From NCBI GenBank assembly GCA_963720785.1, contig CAVRGQ010000005.1, positions 744,001-808,000 of the forward strand: a stretch of DNA of 64,000 nt. Reading direction: 5' to 3'. The translations under genes and the position numbers were made by a program. How positions within the stretch are numbered: position 1 is the first letter of the stretch; each line of letters begins with the position of its first letter. The notes beneath the pieces were generated by a model. That model was not told the DNA's origin. It did not search any database and worked only from the letters and a program-made list of their open reading frames with translations. Positions 25,548 through 35,144 of this stretch are shown here, piece after piece. Source of the DNA: CAVRGQ01 sp963720785. GTDB lineage: Bacteria > Actinomycetota > Acidimicrobiia > IMCC26256 > DASPTH01.

Positions 25548-27331
25548 TCATCCAGTGGCGAGGATTCCGAAGAGGTTGGTCCACGGACCGAAGCTCGAGC
25601 CGTTCCAGCGCCGGTACCAGAGGTTGCCGTCCGGATTCAGCGCGAACACGTAGGCGTCGCTGCCAGTGCCGAGCGCCTTCGGGCCCGAGGTCAGAATACC
25701 GTCGAGACCGCTCCACGAACCCCAAGTACCGGCAGCGAGGTGGCGGTCGAACAGCGCGTTCCCTGGGTTCACTCCGAACACCAGTGCTTCGCTGCCCAAT
25801 GCTGCAGCAGACGGTGCGCTCGAGAGCACGCCATCAAGTGAGGTCCATGCGCCCCAGCTGCCTCCGGTTCGCACCCTGGTGAACAGAATCCCGTCCGGAT
25901 TCACGCCGAACACGTGCAGGTTGCCATCGACTGTGACCGCATCTGGACTCGACGTCAACACACCATCAAGTGGTGTCCATGGGCCCCACGCATCAGTTGC
26001 GGTCGTCCAATGCCGATACCAATACGAGCCCGCGTCGTTGACACCCAGAAGATCCACATCGGTACCGTCGGAGACGACCTTGAGTCGCCCGGTCAACACA
26101 CCGTCGAGCGTCGTCCAACCGATCCAGGAACCACCCGACAGCCGGTTCGCGAATACATTGCCCGCGGCGTTCAGCGCTCCGACAATCACATCGCCGTCCC
26201 CATCAACGGCCGCGCTGGGAGCACCAGCGATCACACCGCCCAGGTTCTGTTCCGGTCCCCACGTGTCACCAGAGCGCTTGAAGTAGTGGAGCTCGTTGTT
26301 GGTCGCACGGAAGAAGACATAGAGATCGCTCCCGTTACGGACCGCGGAAGGAGCGGAGGCGACGCCGTGGTCGGTGATCTCCGCCCAGTCGCCAAAGGAG
26401 CCGCTCGACGTCTCCCGGTACCACAACTCGTTGGCAGGGCTGCGTCCGACCACGAACGCCTCATTGCCAGCCAACGCGACCGCGTCGACCGATGGAGCCT
26501 CGATCGCGCTGGTGGGAGGCGCGTCATGCACGGTTCCGGTGCCGGAGTCGGTGAAGGTGCTGCCCGCGATGGGCAGGAACGTCCAGTCGTAGCTGTCGGC
26601 GTGGAGGGTCAGCTTGAAGATGCCAAAGGTCGTGTCATTCCGAACCTGGCTGGTCGGCAACGTGGTCGCGAGACCGTGGTGGGCCTCCCCACCGGTACCG
26701 ACGGTGAACTGTCGGATGCCGTACGTCGAATCCGCAACCGGTGGATCGGACGGCGTGGCGCCGGACTTCATCGGGCTGAAGCGCTCGTAGATGTGGTCGT
26801 GACCGTCGAGCAGAATGTCGACACCGAACTCGTAGAGGTCGTCCCACAACGGCTGGAGCGCCTGGTAATTGGTGGCACCCGAGCTGTACCTGGGCTTGTG
26901 CCAGATTGCGATGACGTTCTTGGTGCTGTTGGCGGCCAGGTCGGCGCGGAGCCAGAGCTCCTGGGCCGAGCCGGCGCTGCATCCGCCCGGGACGAGCTGG
27001 CATTCGCTGTCGAGGTTGACGACGTGCCAGTTGCTCGAGGGGATGTCGTAGCTGTAGTAGCTCTTGCCGTTGGCGTCGGTGGCGTTCGCACCGAAGTAGC
27101 TGAAGTAGTCGGCAAGGGTCTCCGGACCGCCGGTCCCCCAGTCGTGGTTGCCGGGAATCGGGCGGGTGCGATCCTTGATCGAGCTCGCTCCCCATGGCGT
27201 CGGGGCGTAACAGTTGGCGAAGTCGGCGGCGGTCCCGAAGTCATAGACGTTGTCTCCGGTGGTGAAGACGTTGCCGTCGATCCCCTGGAGGATGTTGCCG
27301 GTATCCGTGTCGGTGGTGACATCGCAGGAGC

Positions 27332-28697
27332 CGATGTCGCCGGCGCCGACGAAGACGGGGTCGGCGCTCGCCACGGTGTGGAAGGTCCAGGTGGGGCCGG
27401 TGGCGGTGAGGTTGCCGTCGTTGACCGTCGCGTACCACTCGAAGGTCTGGCCTGCGCCGAGGTTCGGCCACGGCACGGTGTCGTTGGCACCCGACGCGAT
27501 GCCGGCGTGCTGGGCGATCTGCACGAAGTTGCCGCTCGCGTACGGCCGACCGAAGTAGGTGACGGTCAACGAATCGGCAGCGTTGGGGTCAGAGACCCCA
27601 ACGTCGAGCGTCGGTGACGTGTCGACCCCCGTCGCAGCGTCGCCAGGTGCGTTGAGCGTCGGCGCGTTCGGCGCCACGTTCCCGGGCGCGGGTGGCACGA
27701 AGCCGGGCACCCAGGTCGGTGAGCCGACGCTGACACCGTTGATCCCGTTCCCGGAACTGTCGGCGAGCGCGGTGCCCGAACCCTCGTTGAAGTTCCACGC
27801 ACCGAGCAGCCCGGACTGAGCGCTCGTGATCTCAACGTCCTTGGTCGCCTGGATCTGCCCCAGACTCCACGCGTTGTTCCAGATCCGGACCTCGTCGACC
27901 ACCCCCGCGAAGAACCCTGCCGCGGTCCCGGTCGTCGTGAGCGCGCTGCCCACCGAGGTGAGCGAGTTCGTCAACAGCGTTCGCCGCGACGTTCACCGCG
28001 AGCGTCCCATCAAGAGCACCATCGAGATACAGATTCCACGTCGCCCCGTCATACGTTCGCGGCGGCGTGATGCCAAGCGCTGTCAATCGCGATCGGCGTC
28101 GTACCCGTGATCGGATGATTCGCGGAACCAGCCGCGGCCTCGAAATCAGCCACCAACTTGCCGCTCGTCGCGTCGATCCCCAAGAAGTAATTGACGTCCG
28201 CGGCCGAGTTCTCCGCCTCCGCCCGACCCTTCGCGATCAACGGGATCGCGTTCGTGATCCCACCCGTCCCAGTACTCGTCGGCGTCCCCGCACCCGTGCG
28301 CTGGAACCACAACTCAACCGTGAACGCCGCGCTCCGCAACTGGCTCGCCGAACCCAACGTCGCGTACTGACTCGACCCATTCAACTGCAAACCGGTGTTC
28401 GCCGGCACCGCCGCGGTGACGTCCAACGACACCGTCACCGTGTTCGAATCCAGCGCCCCGTCGTTCGCCTTGTACGTGAAACTGTCAGGGCCCACATACC
28501 CACCCGTCGGCGTATACGTGAAACCACCATCAGCACCCAACACCAACGTGCCATGAGCAACGTCACTGACCAACACCGCCGTCAGCGCATCCCCATTCCC
28601 ATCACTGTCATTCCCGAGCACCCCAGGCGCAGCCACCACCTTCGCCGTATCCTGCGCAGTACTGAAACCATCCCCCACCGCCACCGGCGCAACCGGC
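27332..28697. repeat. Direct repeat copy A of the giant gene (VCBS-LamG-Fn3 unit)
   Basis: About 1.37 kb nearly identical to 29488-30851 (offset 2156 falling to 2154 bases because copy A has two extra single bases at about 27976 and 28056). Outside these limits the phosphoesterase parts are clearly diverged. Such sharp near-identity points to recent duplication or gene conversion. Confidence 0.9.
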
Positions 28698-29487
28698 ATC
28701 CCGGGCGGCGCATCATGCACGGTTCCGGTTCCGGAGTCGGTGAAGGTGCTGCCCGCGATGGGCAGGAACGTCCAGTCGTAGGTGGTGCTGTGCAGGGTGA
28801 ACTTCATCACCCCGTACGTGCTGGTGTTCTGGACCTGACTGGTCGGAATAGGCGTGCCGATGCCCTGCAGCGCAGCACCACCGGTACCGACGGTGAACTG
28901 TCGGATGCCGTACGTCGGATCGGCAGCACCGGTCGGATCCATGGGCGCGAGGCGCTCGTAGATGTGGTCGTGACCGTCGAGCAGGATGTCGACACCGAAC
29001 TCGTAGATGTCGGCGTAGAAAGCCTGGAGATCGGTGAGGTTCGTCACCCCAGAACTGAACCTGGGCTTGTGCCAGATTGCGATGACGTTCTTGGTGCTGT
29101 TGGCGGCCAGGTCGGCGCGGAGCCAGAGCTCCTGGGCCGAGCCGGCGCTGCAGCCACCCGCGACCTTCGCGCATTCGCTGTCGAGGTTGACGACGTGCCA
29201 GTTGCTCGAGGGGATGTCGTAGCTGTAGTAGCTCTTGCCGTTGGCGTCGGTGGCGTTCGCACCGAAGTAGCCCGTGTAGCCGTCGAGGTTGCCGGTGTTC
29301 CAGTCGTGGTTGCCCGGAACGGGATGGGTCCGGGCTTTGATCGCGCCACCCCAGCCGGGCTCGTAGCAGTTGGCGAATTCGGTCGCAGTGCCGTTCGCGT
29401 AGACGTTGTCGCCCGCGGTCCATACGGTCCCATCGACGGCGCCGATGACCGCACCGGTTGCCTCGTCTTGCGTACGTGAGCAGTCTG

Positions 29488-30851
29488 CGATGTCGCCGGC
29501 GCCGACGAAGACGGGGTCGGTGCTCGCCACGGTGTGGAAGGTCCAGGTGGGGCCGGTGGTGGTGAGGTTGCCGTCGTTGACCGTCGCGTACCACTCGAAG
29601 GTCTGGCCTGCGCCGAGGTTCGGCCACGACACGGTGTCGTTGGCACCCGACGCGATGCCGGCGTGCTGGGCGATCTGCACGAAGTTGCCGCTCGCGTACG
29701 GCCGACCGAAGTAGGTGACGGTCAACGAGTCGGCAGCGTTGGGGTCAGAGACCCCGACGTCGAGCGTCGGTGACGTGTCGACCCCCGTCGCAGCGTCGCC
29801 AGGTGCGTTGAGCGTCGGCGCGTTCGGCGCCACGTTCCCGGGCGCGGGTGGCACGAAGCCGGGCACCCAGGTCGGTGAGCCGACGCTGACACCGTTGATC
29901 CCGTTCCCGGAACTGTCGGCGAGCGCGGTGCCCGAACCCTCGTTGAAGTTCCACGCACCGAGCAGCCCGGACTGAGCGCTCGTGATCTCAACGTCCTTGG
30001 TCGCCTGGATCTGCCCCAGACTCCACGCGTTGTTCCAGATCCGGACCTCGTCGACCACACCCGCGAAGAACCCTGCCGCGGTCCCGGTCGTCGTGAGCGC
30101 GCTGCCCACCGAGGTGAGCGAGTTCGTCAACGCGTTCGCCGCGACGTTCACCGCGAGCGTCCCATCGAGAGCACCATCGAGATACAGATTCCACGTCGCC
30201 CCGTCATACGTCGCGGCGGCGTGATGCCAGGCGCTGTCAATCGCGATCGGCGTCGTGCCCGTGATCGGATGATTCGCGGAACCAGTCGCGGCCTCGAAAT
30301 CAGCCACCAACTTGCCGCTCGTCGCGTCGATCCCCAAGAAGTAATTGACGTCCGCGGCCGAGTTCTCCGCCTCCGCCCGACCCTTCGCGATCAACGGGAT
30401 CGCGTTCGTGATCCCACCCGTCCCAGTACTCGTCGGAGTCCCCGCACCCGTGCGCTGGAACCACAACTCAACCGTGAACGCCGCGCTCCGCAACTGGCTC
30501 GCCGAACCCAACGTCGCGTACTGACTCGACCCATTCAACTGCAAACCGGTGTTCGCCGGCACGGCCGCGGTGACGTCCAACGACACCGTCACCGTGTTCG
30601 AATCCAGCGCCCCGTCGTTCGCCTTGTAGGTGAAACTGTCAGGGCCCACATACCCACCCGTCGGCGTATACGTGAAACCACCATCAGCACCCAACACCAA
30701 CGTGCCATGAGCAACGTCACTGACCAACACCGCCGTCAGCGCATCCCCATTCCCATCACTGTCATTCCCGAGCACCCCAGGCGCAGCCACCACCTTCGCC
30801 GTATCCTGCGCAGTACTGAAACCATCCCCCACCGCCACCGGCGCAACCGGC
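29488..30851. repeat. Direct repeat copy B of the giant gene (VCBS-LamG-Fn3 unit)
   Basis: About 1.36 kb matching copy A almost base for base. The LamG part (29891-30548) also matches copy C. Copy B keeps an intact reading frame and can be used as the reference for locating indels in copies A and C. Confidence 0.9.
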
Positions 30852-30901
30852 TCCCCGGCGGCACGAAGCCGGGGACCCAGGTCGGCGAAGCCGACGCTGA
30901 C

Positions 30902-31560
30902 ACCGTTGATCGCCGTTCCCGGAACTGTCAGCGAGCGCGGTGCCCGAACCCTCGTTGAAGTTCCACACACCGAGCAGCCCGGACTGAGCGCTCGTGATCT
31001 CAACGTCCTTGGTCGCCTGGATCTGCCCCAGACTCCGCGCGTTGTTCCAGATCCGGACCTCGTCGACCACACCCGCGAAGAACCCTGCCGCGGTCCCGGT
31101 CGTCGTGAGCGCGCTGCCCACCGAGGTGAGCGAGTTCGTCAACGCGTTCGCCGCGACGTTCACCGCGAGCGTCCCATCGAGAGCACCATCGAGATACAGA
31201 TTCCACGTCGCCCCGTCATACGTCGCGGCGGCGTGATGCCAGGCGCTGTCAATCGCGATCGGCGTCGTGCCCGTGATCGGATGATTCGCGGAACCAGTCG
31301 CGGCCTCGAAATCAGCCACCAACTTGCCGCTCGTCGCGTCGATCCCCAAGAAGTAATTGACGTCCGCGGCCGAGTTCTCCGCCTCCGCCCGACCCTTCGC
31401 GATCAACGGGATCGCGTTCGTGATCCCACCCGTCCCAGTACTCGTCGGAGTCCCCGCACCCGTGCGCTGGAACCACAACTCAACCGTGAACGCCGCGCTC
31501 CGCAACTGGCTCGCCGAACCCAACGTCGCGTACTGACTCGACCCATTCAACTGCAAACCG
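30902..31560. repeat. Direct repeat copy C of the giant gene (extra LamG)
   Basis: About 659 bases nearly identical to 29891-30548 at an offset of 1012 (1011 before the extra G near 30912). It encodes only the LamG domain that follows the signal peptide. Its ends fall at the two frame breaks near 30886-30912 and 31561. Confidence 0.88.
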
Positions 31561-31656
31561 CGTGTTGCCTGCCGCGCCACTCGACTGCGGCGAGAGGGCG
31601 ACGAGCCCGCTCGATGCGACGGTTGCGGCCACGACGAGCACCCACAGTGACTTCAT

Positions 31657-32380
31657 CTTTGGACGACGGACGGACCACTCAGAGCGGTCGGTCCGATGGC
31701 GCATCCGGTGAGTCCCCAGCGATACTCACGATGCGGAAAGCCACGGCGTCAAACCCCCCTGCGCGCCGAACGGCGCTTCCCGTCGAACGAAGAACGGCCC
31801 GGAATCGCACAACCGGAATTGCACGATCGGGCTTCACTCGCTCCCAGCTGCGAGCGAAGCCGCCCGGCACACTGCCCCGTACGCACAATCGAGCCCCAAA
31901 CGATTCCGACGACCTGATACGGCGTCCGGTTTCGCCACTGGCTCCTCGCAGGCCTAGGCGACCAGTTGTCACGGCCTACGGATCGATGCCCCGCCTCGTC
32001 GCCGCATGTCACTCTCTGTGACAGTGACGACTCGGGCATCATGCAGGATCCGGCCCGAAATTGCAATCGCGGCTCAAATCCTCACCAGGTCCACCACGGA
32101 CCGCGACCCGGACGGTCGGAATTTTCGGTGTCGAGCCTGATCATCCAGATCGCGATGTCTGCCCAGAGGTCGGCGACGCCGTACGCCATTGTCGCGACGA
32201 CGTCGCCACCTTCGACCCCCGCGACGGCGACGCCGGGAGCATCGCCCCGGTCGGCTGCCTGCTCGAGCACCACCGGAACAGATTGCCCAAGCCCACCTGT
32301 CTGCGCCACCTCGTCTGCGGCCGCTCCTGGGAGGCGACCGGCCCGGCCGTAGTGTGACGCCACCTTTCGGGAGGTGTCAC
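31657..32380. other. 724-base region at the right edge of the surface island
   Basis: No firm gene. The first part should hold the giant protein's promoter. A GTCAC-TCTCT-GTGAC hairpin lies near 32,010-32,024. On the minus strand 32082-32363 is an open frame of 93 codons (GTG start, ending GPWWTW) without a clear ribosome site; it may be a gene fragment. TCAAATCC...CCACCA near 32,075-32,097 loosely resembles the 3' end of a tRNA, a possible old integration site. Confidence 0.4.
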
Positions 32381-33184
32381 GTGCTCTTTCGGCTCAGTAC
32401 GGCAGCGCTCGTGCTGGTGGTGTTCGGGGTGGTGCTCGGGTGCACCCTCGCCGGGATCGCCGTGGGCCGCTACCTGCGCGAGCGAGGCGAGGGCATCCGT
32501 GAGCCGCTCGGGGTGGTGCAGGCGGCGCTCATCGGCTTCGTGGCCCTGATCCTCGCGTTCGGCCTCACCATGGCCGTCGGGCGCTACGACGCGCGACGGG
32601 CAGCGGTCGTCGGCGAGGCGAACGCGATCGGCACCACCTATCTGCGCGCTCAGACCCTCGTCGAGCCCGTGCGCAGCGAATCGCTGCGCCTGCTGCGCCG
32701 CTACACCGACACGCGCATCGCGCTCGCCGACTTCATCCCCGATTCCTCCGGGTTCCGGCGCACCTCCGCCGAGAGCCAAGTGCTCCAGCGAAAGCTGTGG
32801 GCACTCGCGGGCGACGCGTTGAACATGTCGCCGCAGAGCTCCGCACCCCGCCTCTACGTGGAGACCCTGAACGAGATGATCGACGCGCAGTCGACCCGTC
32901 TGGCCGCGCTCGACAACCGCGTCCCCGACGCCGTGCTGCTCCTGCAGGTCGCGGTGAGCGCGCTCGCGTTCGGCGTGCTGGGGCTCTATCTCGCCCTGCT
33001 CGGCCGCGCCGTGATCCCACCGCTCGTCGGTGCCGTCATGGTGGCCGTGATGCTGCTGGTCATCTTCGATCTGGACCGCCCGCACCGCGGCTTCATCAAC
33101 ATTCCGGCGGCGCCGCTCGTCAACGCCCGGGCCGCGATGGTGCCACCCCCGGCAGCCCAGGGCCCGACCGTCCCACCCCCGTGA
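32381..33184 (+). CDS. DUF4239 (bestrophin-like) membrane protein
   Basis: 267 residues from GTG 32381, placed by a strong GGGAGGTG ribosome site at 32369-32376. Two N-terminal helices, the segment VGRYDARRAAVVGEANAIGTTYLRAQTL typical of DUF4239 proteins, a soluble helical middle and two C-terminal helices (about 190-235). The tail is Pro/Ala-rich. DUF4239 proteins are distantly related to bestrophin channels; the function in bacteria is unsettled. It stands 103 bases before the monooxygenase gene. Confidence 0.8.
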   Translation: MLFRLSTAALVLVVFGVVLGCTLAGIAVGRYLRERGEGIREPLGVVQAALIGFVALILAFGLTMAVGRYDARRAAVVGEANAIGTTYLRAQTLVEPVRSESLRLLRRYTDTRIALADFIPDSSGFRRTSAESQVLQRKLWALAGDALNMSPQSSAPRLYVETLNEMIDAQSTRLAALDNRVPDAVLLLQVAVSALAFGVLGLYLALLGRAVIPPLVGAVMVAVMLLVIFDLDRPHRGFINIPAAPLVNARAAMVPPPAAQGPTVPPP

Positions 33185-33287
33185 GCGTTGCCGTGAGCGG
33201 TGGCGGGAGCGCCGTCGATGCTCCGGCGAGGGTACGGGCGCTCGCGAGATGCGGCATGATCACCGGCAACGACCGGGGGGATTGACG

Positions 33288-35144
33288 ATGACGGAGTCCG
33301 AGGCCACGATGCCGGCCTTCGATCCGGAGGCCGTGCGCGAGCGCTACGCACGCGAGCGCGCGAAGCGCATGACCGCGAGCCGGGGTGTCGTCCACGACAT
33401 CTGGGGCGACGACCACTTCGCCGGCTACCTGCGCGACCCGTTCACGCCGTTCACCGAACGCGCGCCGATCACTGCCGACGCCGACGTCGCGATCATCGGT
33501 GCGGGGATGTCGGGTGTGGTGGTGGGCGCGAAGCTGCGCGACGCGGGTGTCGCGAACATCGTGCTGATCGACCGGGCCGGCGGTATCGGCGGCACCTGGT
33601 ACTGGAACCGTTACCCGGGCGTCATGTGCGACGTCGAGTCCTACATCTACATGCCGATGCTCGAGGAGATGGACTACGTCCCGACCACGCGGTACGCGTC
33701 GGGCGACGAGATCCGTCGTCACCTCGACGCCATCGCGCAGCGCTACGACCTCGTCGACGACGCCCGCTTCCACACCGGCGTGCACACGAGCACGTGGGAC
33801 GAGTCGCTCGGGCGCTGGGTGATCCGCACCGACCGGGGCGACGAGCTCCACGCGAAGTACCTCATCGAGGCACCAGGCATCCTCAACCTGGTGAAGCTCC
33901 CCGCCATCCCGGGCATGGACGACTTCCAGGGCTGCGCCTTCCACAGCGCGCGGTGGGACTACGAGTTCACTGGCGGCGGCCCCGGCAACCCACGGCTCGA
34001 CAAGCTCGCAGGGAAGAAGGTGGGCGTCGTCGGCTCCGGCGCCAGCGCGATCCAGACGATCATGCCGCTCGCCCACTCGGCGGAGCACGTGTACCTGTTC
34101 CAGCGCACGCCGTCCGCGATCGGGGTGCGCGGCAACGTGCCCACCGACGACGAGTTCCGCGCCCAGCTGCACCCCGGCTGGCAGCGCGAGCGCATGGAGA
34201 ACTTCAGCGCGGTGATGATCGGGCGCGACGTCGAGCAGAACCTCGTGGACGACGGCTGGACCCACCACATGGCTCGCCTGTCGAACCCGAAGGTCGATCC
34301 GGGGCTCTCACGGGATGACCTCATGGCCTTCATGGAGGCGAACGACTACGCGGTGATGGAGGAGCACCGGTCGCGCATCGACGCGATCGTCGCCGACCCC
34401 GCCACGGCCGAGTCGCTCAAGCCCTGGTACCGGTACCAGTGCAAGCGGCCGTGCTTCCACGACGAGTACCTCGCCGCGTTCAACGAGCCCAACGTGACGC
34501 TGGTCGACTGTCCCGCCGGAGTGGAGCGGATCTCCGCGCACGGCGCGGTCGCGAACGGCGAGGAGTACGAGCTCGACTGCATCGTCTACGCCACCGGCTT
34601 CGAGGCCGAATTCGCGCCGTTCCCGAGGCGCGCCGGGCACGACATCGTGGGGCGCGACGGCGTCACGCTCGCCGACAGCTGGAAGGACGGCACCTGCACG
34701 CTCCACGGGATGTACACGCACGGCTTCCCGAACCTCTTCATCATGCCGGCACCCGCGCAGCAGTCGGTCACGACGGTGAACTTCACCCATCTGATGGTGA
34801 TCGGCGCCGAGCACGTCGCCGACACGATTCGCCGGCTCGACGCGCGCGGCGTGCGCGTCTTCGACGTCAGCGAGGCCGCCGAGAACGAGTGGATCGACGC
34901 GATCGTCGCCAACTTCCGCGACAACAGCGCCTTCATGGCCGCGTGCACGCCGTCGCGTCTCAACTTCGAGGGTGATCCCAGCCAGATGAACCCGCGCAGC
35001 GGTTCGTACCGCGGTGGCTACGGCGACGTGTTCGGCTACGAGCGACTGCTCGCCGAGTGGCGCGCCACGAACGAGTTCGAGGGCTGGGACCTCGTCGACG
35101 GCGACAGCGGGAACGGCGGCGACAACGGGAACGGCGCGGCATGA
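33288..35144 (+). CDS. Baeyer-Villiger-type flavin monooxygenase
   Basis: 618 residues from ATG 33288 with a GGGGGG ribosome stretch. First dinucleotide site GAGMSG (FAD), GGTWYWNRYPG active-site segment, the BVMO fingerprint FQGCAFHSARWD, second dinucleotide site GSGASA (NADPH) and the late CIVYATGFE motif. It inserts oxygen next to a ketone, turning it into an ester or lactone. The N-terminal extension of about 65 residues before the FAD site is as in cyclododecanone/steroid-type enzymes. The SDR gene overlaps its stop (ATGA), so an alcohol-to-ketone-to-ester sequence is likely. Confidence 0.95.
   Translation: MTESEATMPAFDPEAVRERYARERAKRMTASRGVVHDIWGDDHFAGYLRDPFTPFTERAPITADADVAIIGAGMSGVVVGAKLRDAGVANIVLIDRAGGIGGTWYWNRYPGVMCDVESYIYMPMLEEMDYVPTTRYASGDEIRRHLDAIAQRYDLVDDARFHTGVHTSTWDESLGRWVIRTDRGDELHAKYLIEAPGILNLVKLPAIPGMDDFQGCAFHSARWDYEFTGGGPGNPRLDKLAGKKVGVVGSGASAIQTIMPLAHSAEHVYLFQRTPSAIGVRGNVPTDDEFRAQLHPGWQRERMENFSAVMIGRDVEQNLVDDGWTHHMARLSNPKVDPGLSRDDLMAFMEANDYAVMEEHRSRIDAIVADPATAESLKPWYRYQCKRPCFHDEYLAAFNEPNVTLVDCPAGVERISAHGAVANGEEYELDCIVYATGFEAEFAPFPRRAGHDIVGRDGVTLADSWKDGTCTLHGMYTHGFPNLFIMPAPAQQSVTTVNFTHLMVIGAEHVADTIRRLDARGVRVFDVSEAAENEWIDAIVANFRDNSAFMAACTPSRLNFEGDPSQMNPRSGSYRGGYGDVFGYERLLAEWRATNEFEGWDLVDGDSGNGGDNGNGAA

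Larger units (their letters stand above)
25548..31656 (-). pseudogene. Giant secreted LamG/metallophosphoesterase/PLL-propeller repeat protein, several frame breaks
   Basis: About 2,035 residues if repaired. ATG 31656 begins a Sec signal (MKSLWVLVVAATVASSG, ending GAAG). Order: LamG domain (FTVELWFQRT...), cadherin/VCBS-like domain (VLGNDSDGNGD, GPDSFTYKANDG), LamG, Fn3-like domain, calcineurin-like phosphoesterase, then a second VCBS-like/LamG/Fn3-like/phosphoesterase set, and finally seven or so propeller blades (W-x-x-W-T-x-L-D-G-x-L-T-S-x-P). Both phosphoesterase domains keep GDI, GDNVY, GNHDW, WHKPR and GHDHIYER, the two-metal site. Comparison with its own repeats places one-base insertions near 27976, 28056, 30886, 30912 and 31561. 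Likely a surface phosphatase with glycan-binding domains; no sortase signal at its end. Confidence 0.8.

Noticed and set aside
25171..25725. Minus-strand open frame overlapping the end of the giant gene
   Set aside because: Arg/Ser-rich translation without ribosome site or motifs; only a small propeller remnant in another frame is meaningful.
27332..31560. CRISPR or phage-like repeat array
   Set aside because: Repeat units are kilobase-long protein-coding modules, not short repeats with unique spacers, and no cas gene is present.
19448..32380. Prophage or insertion element as origin of the surface island
   Set aside because: No integrase, transposase, terminal inverted repeats or phage structural genes were recognised.
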